From: Crambe crambe
Lineage: Eukaryota > Porifera > Demospongiae > Poecilosclerida > Crambeidae
Direction: 5' to 3'
NCBI GenBank assembly: GCA_963924555.1
Contig: OZ004584.1
Coordinates: 3,099,001 to 3,163,000 of the forward strand
Length of the DNA: 64,000 bases
Position numbers and translations under genes: made by a program. This document shows positions 1 through 11,749 of this stretch, piece by piece (within the stretch, counting starts at the first letter, position 1; the number at the start of each line of letters is the position of its first letter). The notes under the pieces are model-generated. The model was not told where the DNA came from and ran no database searches. It saw nothing but the letters and a program-made list of their open reading frames with translations.

Positions 1-222
1 TTACCTGTCAACCATCAGAGCGATGAGTGGAGACACTACCAGCACAGCGCTGGTCTTCAAACTGCCAGCCAGGAAGCCAGCCAGGAAGGGAAGCACTTGG
101 TAGCACAGACTCTTCTCGATATCTGGTTCGCGAGACTACCTGTGGGGAGACACACACAAAGACATCTTTACCCTCGTAAATGGTTGAATGGACAAGCGCT
201 GTTCTTCTTTCAAAGCTAGAAT
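1..222 (-). pseudogene. RecQ-like DNA helicase fragment, probably decayed
   Basis: On the minus strand, positions 135-5 read KSLCYQVLPFLAG followed by LVVSPLIALMVD. These match the residues after the Walker A lysine and the helicase motif Ia region of RecQ-family ATPases. Just upstream (about 220-140) LKEEQRLSI and YEGKDVFVC resemble the usual lead-in to the P-loop, but they lie in different frames. The expected glycine-rich P-loop before KS is replaced by a short insertion containing TCTCGCGA, so Walker A reads DIEKS. A GT follows at the window edge (GACAG/GTAA), so a splice donor is possible. The frameshift and broken P-loop suggest a pseudogene; a short intron ending at CAG (139) or TAG (136) is the alternative. 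It lies head to head with GNPTG. Confidence 0.5.
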
Positions 223-654
223 GAACTAAACTTCTCCAAAAACGATCTTAAGAAATTAACCACACCCATTATTCTTACGTAGTAGTATAGGTATACGGAT
301 GATATTACGATGCGGAGGCCCTGGAATGCCGGGGCATTTTAGCGCATGCGCAATCAGTATATAGGCCCTATTTTTTCCCCTCCCCCGAAAAAAAAAATAG
401 GCCTGGGAACGAGGCTATCATTCTTTATGCTGTAATTTTCCGGATACCGCTTGTATTCTCGCATTGTATTACGCGCATGGTATACGGTCGACCGCGCGCT
501 GTGCATGCCCGGATCATTTTTGTTAATGGAGCCGGGGTCCACTTTTTCTTTAAAAAAAATGGACCCCGGTCCAATTTTTCCCCGGTCCAAATTTTTCGTT
601 TAGAAGCCCCGCCCATCTAATGGTGCGCACTATTAAGATTGAAAGAATGTAAAG
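223..654. other. Intergenic spacer between helicase fragment and GNPTG
   Basis: No gene is visible. The stretch holds a short A/C-rich inverted segment (355-412) and a compact hairpin at 532-569 with perfect 10-base arms (CCGGGGTCCA / TGGACCCCGG) around a T/A-rich loop. It is the likely promoter region of the plus-strand GNPTG gene, but no core promoter element was identified. Confidence 0.5.
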
Positions 655-3600
655 ATGGAACTGTGGAACTGTGTTGCAGTTGCCTTTATTCAATGTTGTT
701 GTAAGTTCATGTCTGCTAAGTATAGCTCTAGATGCTGTAGTTATTTGAGAGCAGCGGTTATTTCGATGCAGTGGTGGTGTTAGTGATTTCAAAGGATAAC
801 AAAGACAATGTAAACATTAAGATAGTTGAAGCTCCAGCTCTTTCGCGCTTTCCTTCAATGCCAAGGTAAAGTCACCAAGCTAACATATTTGTGTAGTGTA
901 TTATGTGTAATATTGCTTATTCATTTGCAGTCATTCACATAAAGTACTGACTCTGCGTGCTAACCCTTCACCTCTGTCTGGTAAACATTTGTTGTAGCTT
1001 TACTAATGAAGCCAAAGCCATTCTGTCTGGATCAGTTGGCTAACCAAAGCCTTGTAGAATTCTGTCTGGTCAGCTGGCTGTTGCCTGGGCATTAATTAAG
1101 TCATCCTTCTGTGGCTACATGTTCTTGGCCATGGCAATATTATTAGCAGGTGTGCCCTATCCTATAACTAGAATTTAATAATTCATTAGGACCATCTCAT
1201 CTGCAGCAGTTACATAATCACTGCTATGATGGAAAGGAAAAAGGGTGAGTATCATCATGTTAAGTATTTTTGCATCACTGTTGGTTAATTTCTATGTGAA
1301 CAGCAAGCTACTTCTACATGCATAGACAATACTGCATAAAGGGAAATTTTCATGGGTAAAATTTTTGTGGATTTCATAATTTGGTCAAGGGAATTTATAT
1401 GGTTCATACTTCCAATTTTTACAAAAAAAAACAAAATATACCCCACGAATCTTTCACTCTGTAATGCCTTCTCATATTATTGTGAAAATGTCCTGGACTG
1501 ATTCCCCTCCCTCAACCACCTTTTCCCAGATTAGGGAATATATAGCATAGTAGCTGAACAGTTTAACAAAAATGGTAGCCAGTGGGATTTACTGACTTCT
1601 ATAATATTCTTTGAAGGTACACATACCATGTATGCCTGTTCAACAACATCACCCAGAAAGAGGACAGGACTGGATGGAACAGCTTCTATGGCGTCCTTGG
1701 GTACTTTGGATACATCAATTTTTTTTTGGAATCCATAACTTCATTATGTTGCCCATCCGCCACCCCCATGATCTTGATTTAGGTCTCAAAAGAGAGCTCT
1801 CTTTGAGAACATAAAGATGTACTTAGTTACCACTTTACACCCCCCACAATCAGAGATATCACATGACCTCAATTGATTACTTGGGTGTGCCTTAAGGATA
1901 CTTAATACCTTGAAAATTACAGCATCTCAAATGAGGTGACCAGGTGGGTCTAAGACAGATTATTTAATTACTATGAAACATGGCACCACTATCATCTCTT
2001 TCGTATCGTCTTCAGAAGTTATTCTCCTTCAGAGTGTTCTTTATCAGAACATTGCACTCCTTTTTATTATGCATACCTGTATGTACATAGAATATGGCAC
2101 GAATGGATAGTGGAAAATGACACCTTTGTGGGGATGTACTACACGATGGGAGACATTTGTAGTTCCTCAGAGAGAGAAGCTAAGGTATGGCTACATTGTA
2201 GGTAAAGCTTCAATTGATGGGTGATATGGGTGTGATTATTAGGAGGCCTAGGAGTGAAGTAGGAATAGTAGTTTTGTAATGTTGCTGTGGTTCTAGGGAT
2301 TTAAGTTGGGTGATATAGGTGTGGTTATTGAAATTAGGAGGGCTAGGAGTGATAGGAATAGTAATAATACAGCTAAATTTTATGGCTATCCCAACTTCAC
2401 TTTTTATTTAGAAGAAATTTTTGCGCAAGCTTCAATTGATGATTGATTATACATAATGTACATATGGACTATATCTATGTACACATAATGTGCTCATTAT
2501 TACATAGGTGATGTTTAACTGCAGTCCTTCTACCAGGATTCACAACATCACAGAACCAAAAACTTGCAGTTATCACATGATCATGGACACACCCCTAGCC
2601 TGCTTCAAGGGAGCTATGCAAGGTCAGCACATTAAAATGTGGAACTAGTGATATTGGAACCCACTTACTGAGACGTATGATGTGGAAACCAGTGATAGTT
2701 ATTGGAACCCCGTAGGAGGGCTTCTTGAAATGTAAGAACTGGTGGTGTCGGAATCCCTCTTACTGAGCCCTGAAGTATAAAAACCTTGGTTCCAATTATT
2801 GCACACCCTCAAAAATAAGTCGTATTTTGTGCAGTACTATCTTTTAAGATGTGAATCTCATGCTGCAGTGTATCACATGTTGTCGCCTAAGCAACTGAAG
2901 CAGTGGGACAATTTGAATCACCTTTATGACGCACAAGAGATCACATATNNNNNNNNNNNNNNNNNNNNNNNNNNNNNNNNNNNNNNNNNNNNNNNNNNNN
3001 NNNNNNNNNNNNNNNNNNNNNNNNNNNNNNNNNNNNNNNNNNNNNNNNNNNNNNNNNNNNNNNNNNNNNNNNNNNNNNNNNNNNNNNNNNNNNNNNNNNN
3101 NNNNNNNNNNNNNNNNNNNNNNNNNNNNNNNNNNNNNNNNNNNNNNNNGAGATCACATATCAGGTACGATCATGTAAACCTACATTTATGATAGCTGGAC
3201 CGAATAACAATGTCAATTAATTGAATAAACATTTATTTTGATTTTGTACTTTGTAACTCATTCAGCTGCGTAGCTGCTGTGAACTGCATAAGCCTCTTTC
3301 TATCATGACTGTAGCTCTTTCGTAATTAAAGACTAACCTTAGCATGATACATGATTGTGTGGACATGCGTACCATTCTATACATGTGCAGGGTCTCACAA
3401 AGAGGAGGAAAAAAGTGCTGATTGACGCTGGACTGCTTCAGAAGGAAAAGAAAGTGACAGTAACTAAAGGTACATATGCAGAGTTTCAGAGAGGGGGGTG
3501 GGAAACTGATTTCCCCACCCAAGAAAAAATCCCCCCCCCCCCCCCAAAGAAAATCATCATGTTAAAACAATAACTAAAGTAACTACATTAACTCAATACA

Positions 3601-6209
3601 CAACATTAGCATTTGCTGATACCCATGAAAATGGTAGGAGAATTAGCCAACAATAAATCCTGCGATAGGCCATTTACTGGGTCAAAAGGTCAAATGTCTG
3701 AGCTTTGGTCTGACATCATATTGGCATAATACATCCCATTTGCACTTAGGAATGTATCTATTTAAGGGGGTTGAAACCCACGGAAATAAAAAACACGGAA
3801 ATAAAAAACACGAAAATATTTCGTCGAACTTCTAGGCCTCATACCACCTTCATATACATGCCCCTAGAGCATTTTTTTAACCAGCAAAATGCAGCTTTTT
3901 AAAAGAGGTCTATTTAAAAACCCCTAAGTCCAACCATGACGGAGATAGCAAAAATTGTACAACTGTATTCAAAATATAACCTAATACATGCCACAATGTA
4001 TGCAGGGAATTAGCTGTATCAACATGTGGTTGGAAGCTACTCAAGTGTGAATGACCACCACTTAGTGGTATGTACACAGCTGATTTCCCTGCATACATTG
4101 TGTAATGTTTGGCATGTATTAAAGGGGAAATTGCTAACTTGCACCACTAAGTATCTACATACACAAAAAATGAAGGAGGACCAATCAAAATGACTGATAT
4201 TATAACTGATTTCATTCTCAATGACCACTTGGAATCAATGGCTGATTTTTGATATCAGTTGTACAATTTTCCAAAATAATTTTTGCTATCGCAGTCATGG
4301 TTGGATTTTGAATAGACCATTGGAAAGCTCTTTTAAAAAGCTGCATTTTGGTGGTCAAAAAAGGGTTCTAGGGGCATGTATGAAGCCTAGAAGTTCGACA
4401 AAATATTTTTGAAAATCACCAAAATTGCTCCCTTAAAGACCATATCATAACAATGCAGCACCCAATAATTCACCACATGTTCCTGGAGCTGTCTCACCAA
4501 GCACTATTTCAGCCAATCTTACACGATGTATTAAAGTAAGTCTCTCTCACAAATTACGTATTATTATAGTGACACTGTCCACTATTAAATCCATACAGTA
4601 TGCACGTGTTCATAGCAACTGGGCACTTAGGGCACTTGTGGGCCATAACTAAGCAAAGTTACCTGATATCCACAAAGTTAGCTGAGTAGAGAAGATGTAC
4701 ATACTGAATTAAGAGACCACCCTATTCAGAGACTAACCTCTCTTTAAAGACCACATGATTATGTCTCAATAGTGCTTGGATTTTGACCTCCACTTCCAAT
4801 TAAGAGACCACCTTTGGTGGCCCAGATATAATACTGTAATTAATAGAGCTAGAAATGAGAGATCCAGTTTGATTGGCAAGGTTGGTCAGATATCCCAATA
4901 CCCTTAAAATACTCTGAATTTAGGTTCAGAACTCCCTTGAAAATTGTCAGGAGATGATGAGGCCTGCTACACCAGGGCTCACAGTAACACTCTAGTATTG
5001 TCTGGACATGATTATCTAATAGCAATTTTAAGAGCATAGCTATAATAGAAAAATTAGTCAGACAAAGGCAGAAAATGACCGGACAAATGAAGAAATTGAC
5101 TGGAAAATGTCCTGTGACTGACTGTTATTGTGAGCACTGCTACACACATAATATAGGTGTGAAACATCCTTGTTTTAGTGTATGTGTTATTTTTAATAGT
5201 GAGATCATTTTTCTGTTGTGATTTACATACTCAGGAGAAGGAGAGTGTTGAGAGTGAATTGAGTGATCTGAAATCAAAACTTCACAAACTGATGAAGGAC
5301 AGACCAGAACTGTCTATTCCACTCAGGAGAATTTTAAACATCTCTTCTCCTCCTACTCCCTCAGCAAGGACACCAGCTCCTGCTAATCAAAATGTACAGA
5401 AAGACTCTCCTCCAAGAGATGTTGAGACACTATTGAGTGATGAAGCAATGGAAAATCTGGTCAAGGATCTCAGTAAGTCACCAAGAAAACTGAATGGAGT
5501 GCAGTGAGGATTATAACAGGCCATTTACCAGGGCAAAAGGTCAAATGTCTGATCAAGATTTGCTTTGGCCTGACATCATATTGGCCTAATACGTACATCC
5601 CATTTTACTTAGAAATGAAAGGCCAGGCCGATCAACTCTTCCCATGGTCTTATAATCCTCACTGTCGAACCTCCAATAAAGGACCTTCCGAAAAAAGAAA
5701 AAGAAAAAAGGACAGAATAGAAATCACCTCTCTACTAAGGAACAACCCTTAAGGCCCCATAGTGTTGCTCTCCTCATGGGACAAGTCTCTAGTGTGTCCT
5801 TCATTCAAAGGTTTCCATCTTGTTAATATGCATTGTGATGTTTGGTAATAAAAGGCTTCCCACATCAAAGTGGTTTTATAGAGGATAGTTATCATTGATG
5901 CAAGCTCCTCAGCTCAGCTCAGTTATAAAGTCATCATAGATTCAAGCGCCACAGTAGAGTTGATATGGTAATGGTTATCATAGATATAAGCTCATAATTA
6001 CAATGAGCTTGTATTCTCAATGACCTTTACCATGTACTTTATGAATGTAGTGATGAGATTCTGGCTATCTCTCATCTTATGCAGATATGGATAGCAATGG
6101 AAAAGGGAAGGTGGTCCATGGAAAAGAGATTGTCAGAACTAAGAGAGAGCTTGACAATCAGGAACTGGACAACATGATAAAAGACATCAACATGGAGGAG
6201 TTACCATAG
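655..6209 (+). CDS. GNPTG: N-acetylglucosamine-1-phosphotransferase subunit gamma
   Basis: The gamma subunit of the Golgi GlcNAc-1-phosphotransferase, which tags lysosomal enzymes with mannose 6-phosphate. Twelve exons join with matching phase: 655-700, 772-865, 931-980, 1190-1244, 1617-1700, 2091-2184, 2508-2622, 2869-3163 (spanning the N gap), 3391-3469, 4459-4535, 5235-5472, 6085-6209. If the gap is an artefact the product is 379 residues (human about 305). A signal peptide (MELWNCVAVAFIQCC...) is split over exons 1-2. The mannose-6-phosphate-receptor-homology domain follows: YHVCLFNNITQ, GVLGIWHEW, MGDICSSS, CSYHMIMDTPLAC. Then comes the C-terminal stretch typical of the subunit (VYHMLSPKQLKQWDN, KVLIDAGLL, LTRCIKEKE) ending in a coiled coil. 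The S/T/P-rich acidic tail (exons 11-12) is longer than in vertebrates. Each exon aligns in order with the known family, so the assignment is firm; exact splice sites are inferred. Confidence 0.9.
2949..3148. other. Assembly gap of 200 N inside GNPTG exon 8
   Basis: Exactly 200 N. The 12 bases on its left (2937-2948, GAGATCACATAT) are repeated on its right (3149-3160). Overlapping the two copies makes exon 8 an uninterrupted 83-base exon with the phase both neighbours require, so little or no real sequence is probably missing. Confidence 0.95.
3811..4411. repeat. Foldback element with ~155-bp inverted arms in GNPTG intron 9
   Basis: The left arm (3811-3965) is an imperfect reverse complement of the right arm (4256-4411); both carry the GTTCGAC, GGGGCATGTAT, AAAATGCAGCTTTT and CCAACCATGAC blocks in inverse order. 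A second, inner inverted pair uses CTGCATACATTGTG. No coding capacity is seen. It is most simply a non-autonomous foldback or MITE-like transposon. Confidence 0.75.
5502..5664. mobile_element. MITE family 1 copy (TIR CAGTGAGGATTATAAC)
   Basis: Starts CAGTGAGGATTATAAC and ends ATAATCCTCACTG, with the internal block CCATTTACCAGGGCAAAAGG shared with copies at 15888-16412 and 54352-54569. A truncated relative lies at about 3662-3765. It sits in GNPTG intron 11, right after the exon 11 donor. Confidence 0.8.
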
Positions 6210-6544
6210 CTAGCTAGCCACTGTGTATGCAGGCACCATTGTTCAAAATCATTTTTATGCAAACAGTTGTATTGACTTCGACTTGTAATCCAGTGCCTTT
6301 CCATGTGGTTTTTAGTCATCAATAGAGTAATTCCATTGACCACATCAAAGGAAATGAGGTCGTAACTTGCCCTTTTGGGAAAGCAGCTCCTGGACTGTCA
6401 TGCTCCTAATTCCATTATAGCCAATACATATTTGCCAGGGAATAGCAGCTAGCAGTTCTCAATTTTTCGCTGGCTATATATGTCATGTCAGTATGCTTCA
6501 ATGATTGTTACACATGTGTACGAAAATTACTAAGTACATGTACT

Positions 6545-7836
6545 TTATCCTTCAGCTAATAAGTATTCTTCAGTCAGACATTTTAACCATTCCTCTGTCT
6601 CTAGCTCAAAACACTCATTCTTATCAATCCAGTCATCAGATAAGTACCACATACTGATGCGTTTTGTATCTTCTAACTTCTTTGCAGTGCTATTACCTCC
6701 TTTATGCCATACAAAGTAATTGCCCACCATTTTTGGATCACAATTATGCAAGCGGCAGATTTTTGAGTTTGGGATGATGGTGACATGGAGGTCTTCTGGA
6801 CTTGTTATGCCTTCCTGAAAGCCAGAATCCTGGTCCACTCTCCATGTGATCTGCATTGAATCAAGTGCGTAGTTTAGTATCTTCTGATCTGTAACATAAA
6901 ACATTGTGGAGCCATCTTCATGTACCTTCTTCCATAAGAACTCTAATGGAATTAAAATATCAGGACATGAAATTAATCATCCTGCCTTGCTACATATGTA
7001 TAGCCAATGGACACAATTATGTATCATTTAGCTACGAGTTTGTATTTTCAGCATTTGAGTCATTGTTTAAAGATCAAACTATAAAATGATATAGCTAAAT
7101 TTTTATAAATACCTGTTTTTTCAGTGCTTCGGATGAGTATGACCCCTGTGCAAAGAGTGTGTGCTTTATTCCATTTCTTCCTGAGTGGTACTGGGAAGAT
7201 ACCCATGGATCCCACTATTTCACTGTCAGGATAAAGGTTAAAGAAAGGCTGTATGTCTTTGAGGGGAAGGGCATCCAGGTCATATATCAGCGTATCATAC
7301 CCCATGTAGCTGAGAACTCTCGCTACACTCAATCGAGTTAGACCACGAATAGATTGGAATCGGATTTTATTATTGAGCCATTCTTGTGGGGAAACCAGCA
7401 CTGACTTAATCCTTTTTTCTTGCATGAGTTTGCAGACAGGCTGGTCCATAGCAATCACCAAAACACTGTCAAGATTCACAAAGCTGTTGACACTGGTTGC
7501 CAATATCAACCAGTTCAATAACATATCAATGACTGCCGAATTGGCCAGCAAGAGAGTGATCTGGCTTTTATGTTTCCATTCATGACTAATTCTCTCAACA
7601 TCTTTGACCCATTTTGGTGGAAGAATCATGTCTGTCTTCATAGACTGGGGACGAGGCCAGAAGGTTAAGTCTTTCTGCACCTTATGTAATAGAGGCAAAT
7701 GTTTATGTCTTACTAGCAGTGATCTGTGTCTCAAGTTGGAGTCCTGTTGCAGTAGAATCTGTCTACCGTGAAAAATCAAGTACATAGCAGCTACACACAT
7801 CAATAGGAGGATCATCATTAAAGATCTAGCGGCCAT
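6545..7836 (-). CDS. Type II membrane glycosyltransferase, nucleotide-diphospho-sugar transferase type
   Basis: Two exons, 7836-7113 and 6942-6545, join in phase 1 to give 373 residues. The in-frame GTG 15 bases upstream is not needed: the first ATG (7836) gives a short cytosolic tail and a membrane anchor (MAARSLMMILLLMCVAAMYLIF), the usual Golgi glycosyltransferase layout. The catalytic region holds SVLVIAMDQPVCKLM, then GYDTLIYDLDALPL with a DLD (DxD-type metal and nucleotide-sugar site), then HTLCTGVILIRST. This order is typical of the Nucleotid_trans family (Pfam PF03407). The second exon keeps DQKILNYAL and the C-terminal lobe. Donor and acceptor sugars cannot be told from sequence. Its 3' end faces that of GNPTG, about 335 bp away. 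Confidence 0.8.
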
Positions 7837-8365
7837 TAATGCGCTCTCCACCTTTCCAGTCTGTCAGAGCCTTGACAGCAATAATGTTCTCTGGAATGTG
7901 AATTGTGTTGGCTTCTCTGGAATGTGTTGACATCATACTATTCATAGTTAGGTGTACTAGCTAGAGGTGGGGGTACTCAGTGCAACAGTATAATGTGCTC
8001 CCCTGACAATCCCTAGCAACTATAGGAGTGGTGTCTATACCTGTCAAAAGTATTTTTGATGGTTTAGAAGGCAATCATGCTTGACAATAATTATAGTGAG
8101 TTGACCGTATTCTGCTGCCCAATGAAGAGGACTCTCTCCATTAGCATCTTGACAATTACAGGTTTTGAGTGAGGTATATTGGACAATGCTGCCATGTCCA
8201 TAGTCCTGTTTATACTATGTACCAGTCAGTCAGTAGACTTCTTTATTAAGATCACTCTTATACTATACCAGTCAGTTGTTTCTCTGAAACTATCATTAAA
8301 TACTATAGTCATACTCAAATCAAAAAATATATATTAGTCAGGTGAGTGTTAGTCTATTGTACTAG
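7837..8365. other. Intergenic spacer, no gene seen
   Basis: AT-rich sequence between the glycosyltransferase start and the 3' end of the first fibrinogen-related copy. Its last ~55 bases (about 8310-8365) are part of the unit duplicated at 10023 and so mark one edge of the tandem duplication. Nothing else is supportable. Confidence 0.5.
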
Positions 8366-9684
8366 CTATTGTACATAGATTTCCATTAATTTAATGGGTA
8401 GATCTCTAAGAATGTTAATACAAATTCTCACTTCAAAGCTATCACTGGTGGTCTGGCTAATATTCTTACAAAACCATGGAGGGTTGTTGAATTCACAGCA
8501 GGTGCTGTGGCGACCACACCCTTTCCCGTCCCAGAGAGGGTCACCATAGTACAAATTGTCGTGATAATAACCTCTAGGGTCATGATTACCAATATCACAA
8601 AAGCAATCGTTTCCAATAACGGCAGCTACTTCTGGATGTGGCCAGGGATTATTATTACTGCAATTACATACCCACTTTGATTCAAATGAATGATGTTCTC
8701 CCAATGCAGCAGCAAATGACCAGATATGCCGTCATCCTCCGTGTGTAAGGGAAATACCATTTAAATATGTCTGACCAACGTTAAGCCCATGTATTATAAG
8801 AGGAGAAAAGGCTGAAGAAAGTCCTACATCATGAGCTATTATGCGCCCGCACACACGGTTATAGTTAATTCCATGGGTAGAATACCATACAGAACGGCAT
8901 CCTCCATAATTGGGTTGGGAATGTCGCCCTCGTCCACATCCTCTCATACCTCGCGAGGAGAAATAAACCCAATTGCCTGGACATACTGCATTGGGGTCTG
9001 ATATGTTAAGGAAGGCCACACGAGTCCACACACTTGGTCCATCACAGCCACATGCTCTGTTGAAGTCACAGTACAAACGAACAGGAGATCCAGTTGAGGA
9101 CCTGATCCAATAGTAACCTGACGTGGAGTTAGGATATATGTGTGCAATCTGGGAACAAGATATAGCAGGACGATCTGAAGCCAATCCTGTTACATGTGAG
9201 AATACAAGTCCTGTTTTTGAATCCACACTTTCTGAAATATTATGAAATAGGTCTAGTTTCGACTCCATTGAGTCCATTCTGGACTCAAGAGAATTTTGGA
9301 AATCGCTTACTTTGGAATCCGATACGTTAGTAAAGTCTTCTAAGGTATTCTGAAGCAGGCTTTCAAAATCTAAGATAATCGGACTTGGAACATCATCAGT
9401 CGAAGAAACATTGGAAGAAGAAATATTTGAAGAAATAGCTATTCGAAGAAATATTCGAAGAAATATTAAAATTTAAATCCGGCCAGATAATTCGCGAAGT
9501 GTTTTCCTCTAGAGCACTAGCGTTTTCGAGTCCAGTTATGTTCTGTTCGTTCAAATGCAGCTGTAATTTTATGATCAATGTTGATGCCCACGTTGTAATC
9601 GCTAAGCTGACAAATATTATGACACTCAGAAATAGGAGTCCAGCTACCGACAATATTATTCGAAGCTTTAATAGTAGACGTCAT
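8366..9684 (-). pseudogene. Fibrinogen-related type II membrane protein, tandem pseudogene copy
   Basis: Nearly identical to the intact neighbour at 10063-11409 but broken in three places. (1) A 4-base insertion about 10 bases after the start codon shifts frame. (2) A 4-base insertion near 9438 (AATAGCTATTCG against AATATTCG) shifts frame in the SNIS repeat. (3) CGA has become TGA at 8732-8734, an in-frame stop in the LTHGG-RRHIWSF segment. The extracellular domain is otherwise well kept: SCSQIAHIYPNSTSGYYWI, CDFNRACGCDGPSVWTRVAF, CEFNNPPWFC. The SNIS repeat is shorter than in the intact copy. High identity implies recent duplication and recent loss; assembly error at all three places is possible but less likely. 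Confidence 0.8.
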
Positions 9685-10062
9685 CTTGTTTATTGCCAAG
9701 GATGCAACTTGGCCTGCCCATGCGCAAAAAATTAACGTTTTTGCAAAACTTGAGATATTGAATCTCTCATAGATTTGTACTATCTAGCTATCTGATCTCA
9801 TTAAATTTTATAAAAGCACAACATGGAAACACTCTAGCCCAGCTAATATTTTAAGCTACTAGACTAATATCCACTCTGATATCTTTTGCAGAACCCATTC
9901 TTAATTATTATGTGGTAACTATGCATTCATATCTCGCACCAAAATTTCCCGGTAAACACGGATAGCACGCACATGGTAGTATTAAGTTTCCAATTCTGTT
10001 CCGTGTCTAATATCTATGGTTATACTCAAATCAAAAAATTATATATTAGTCTATTGTACTAG
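9685..10062. other. Spacer between tandem fibrinogen-related copies
   Basis: Upstream region of the pseudogene copy and downstream region of the intact copy. The stretch from about 10023 repeats the sequence at 8310 (ATTAGTCTATTGTACTAGC), part of the duplication unit. No gene seen. Confidence 0.5.
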
Positions 10063-11409
10063 CTATTGTACATAGATTTCCATTAATTTAATGGGTAGAT
10101 CTCTAAGTAAGTTAATACAAATTCTCACTTCAAAGCTATCACTGGTGGTCTGGCTAACATTCTTACAAAACCATGGAGGGTTGTTGAATTCACAGCAGGT
10201 GCTGTGGCGACCACACCCTTTCCCGTCCCAGAGAGGATCACCATAGTACAAATTGTCGTGATAATAACCTCTAGGGTCATGATTACCAGTATCACAAAAG
10301 TAATCGTTTCCAATAACGGCAGCTACTTCTGGATGTGGCCAGGGATTATTATTACTGCAATTACATACCCACTTTGATTCAAATGAATGATGTTCTCCCA
10401 ATGCAGCAGCAAATGACCAGATATGCCGTCGTCCTCCGTGTGTAAGGGAAATACCATTTAAATATGTCTGACCAACATTACGCCTATGTATTATAAGAGG
10501 AGAAAAGGCTGAAGAAAGTCCTACGTCATGAGCTATTATGCGCCCGCACACACGGTTATAGTTAATTCCATGGGTAGAATACCATACAGAACGGCATCCT
10601 CCATAATTGGGTTGGGAATGTCGCCCTCGTCCACATCCTCTCGCACCTTGCGAGGAGAAATAAACCCAATTGCCTGGACATACTGCATTGGGGTCTGACA
10701 TGTTAAGGAAGGCCACACGAGTCCACACACTTGGTCCATCACAGCCACATGCTCTGTTGAAGTCACAGTACAAACGAACAGGAGATCCAGTTGAGGACCT
10801 GATCCAATAGTAACCTGACGTGGAGTTGGGATATATGTGTGCAATCTGGGAACAAGATATAGCAGGACGATCTGAAGCCAATCCTGTTACATGTGAGAAT
10901 ACAAGTCCTGTTTTTGAATCCACACTTTCTGAAATATTATGAAATAGGTCTAGTTTCGACTCCATTGAGTCCATTCTGGACTCAAGAGAATTTTGGAAAT
11001 CGCTTACTTTGGAATCCGATACGTTAGTAAAGTCTTCTAAGGTATTCTGAAGCAGGCTTTCAAAATCTAAGATAATCGGACTTGGAACATCATCAGTCGA
11101 AGAAACATTGGAAGAAGAAATATTTGAAGAAATATTCGAAGAAATATTCGAAGAAATATTTGAAGAAATATTCGAAGAAATATTCGAAGAAACATTAAAA
11201 TTTAAATCCGGCCAGATAATTCGCGAAGTGTTTTCCTCTAGAGCACTAGCGTTTTCGAGTCCAGTTATGTTCTGTTCGTTCAAATGCAGCTGTAATTTTA
11301 TGATCAGTGTTGATGCCCACGTCGTAATCGCTAAGCTGACAAATATTATGACACTCAGAAATAGGAGTCCAGCTACCGACAATATTATTCGAAACTTAGT
11401 AGACGTCAT
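10063..11409 (-). CDS. Fibrinogen-related (FReD/intelectin-like) type II membrane protein, intact copy
   Basis: Single exon, 448 residues from the ATG at 11409; the in-frame TTG 27 bases upstream is unlikely to be used. Layout: short N-terminus (MTSTKFR), membrane anchor about residues 5-31 (IILSVAGLLFLSVIIFVSLA), then a stalk with a 12-base repeat coding SNIS about seven times, each an N-glycosylation sequon. A helical segment (LESRMDSMESKLDLFHNIS) precedes the C-terminal domain. That domain has CSQIAHIYPNSTSG, YYWIRSSTGSPVRLYCDF, GCDGPSVWTRVAFLNMSDP, CGRIIAHD and CEFNNPPWFC. The YxW...G...V..YCDF pattern is that of fibrinogen C-terminal/intelectin-type domains, which bind glycans or proteins outside the cell. 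Ligand unknown; a lectin or adhesion role is inferred. Confidence 0.75.
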   Translation of the reverse strand: MTSTKFRIILSVAGLLFLSVIIFVSLAITTWASTLIIKLQLHLNEQNITGLENASALEENTSRIIWPDLNFNVSSNISSNISSNISSNISSNISSNISSSNVSSTDDVPSPIILDFESLLQNTLEDFTNVSDSKVSDFQNSLESRMDSMESKLDLFHNISESVDSKTGLVFSHVTGLASDRPAISCSQIAHIYPNSTSGYYWIRSSTGSPVRLYCDFNRACGCDGPSVWTRVAFLNMSDPNAVCPGNWVYFSSQGARGCGRGRHSQPNYGGCRSVWYSTHGINYNRVCGRIIAHDVGLSSAFSPLIIHRRNVGQTYLNGISLTHGGRRHIWSFAAALGEHHSFESKWVCNCSNNNPWPHPEVAAVIGNDYFCDTGNHDPRGYYHDNLYYGDPLWDGKGCGRHSTCCEFNNPPWFCKNVSQTTSDSFEVRICINLLRDLPIKLMEIYVQ

Positions 11410-11486
11410 CTTGTTTATTGCCGGCCAAGGATGCAACTTGGCCTGCCCATGCGCAAAAAATTAATTGTTTACTTCGCAAGGTAGGT

Positions 11487-11749
11487 TAGGCCAGTGTTAA
11501 TGATATTCATGTTTCTGGTCGACCGCCCGCATTGGAAAATTGGCACCGCTCCAGAAGCCATTATTGTATTAATTATACAGCTATTCAGCTGAGCAGCTGC
11601 AGCTTGTACTTGTGATGATTTTGTGGCTAGAAAAATGGACATCTTTTACATTGATAATAATGGTATAATGGATAATAACTACCGCCCGCCCGCATGGTTG
11701 TGAGGAAAAATCCTGACCAGAAACATGAATGTCATTAACACTGGCCTTA
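11487..11749. mobile_element. MITE with ~34-bp terminal inverted repeats
   Basis: The left end (TAGGCCAGTGTTAATGA...ATTCATGTTTCTGGTC, 11487-11520) is the reverse complement of the right end (11715-11749) with few mismatches. Next inward lie CCGCCCGC motifs on both sides. No coding capacity. Confidence 0.8.

Noticed and set aside
2799..3191. Single open frame spanning the N gap
   Set aside because: Most of it is N. Only 2869-2948 plus CAG at 3161-3163 is real exon sequence.
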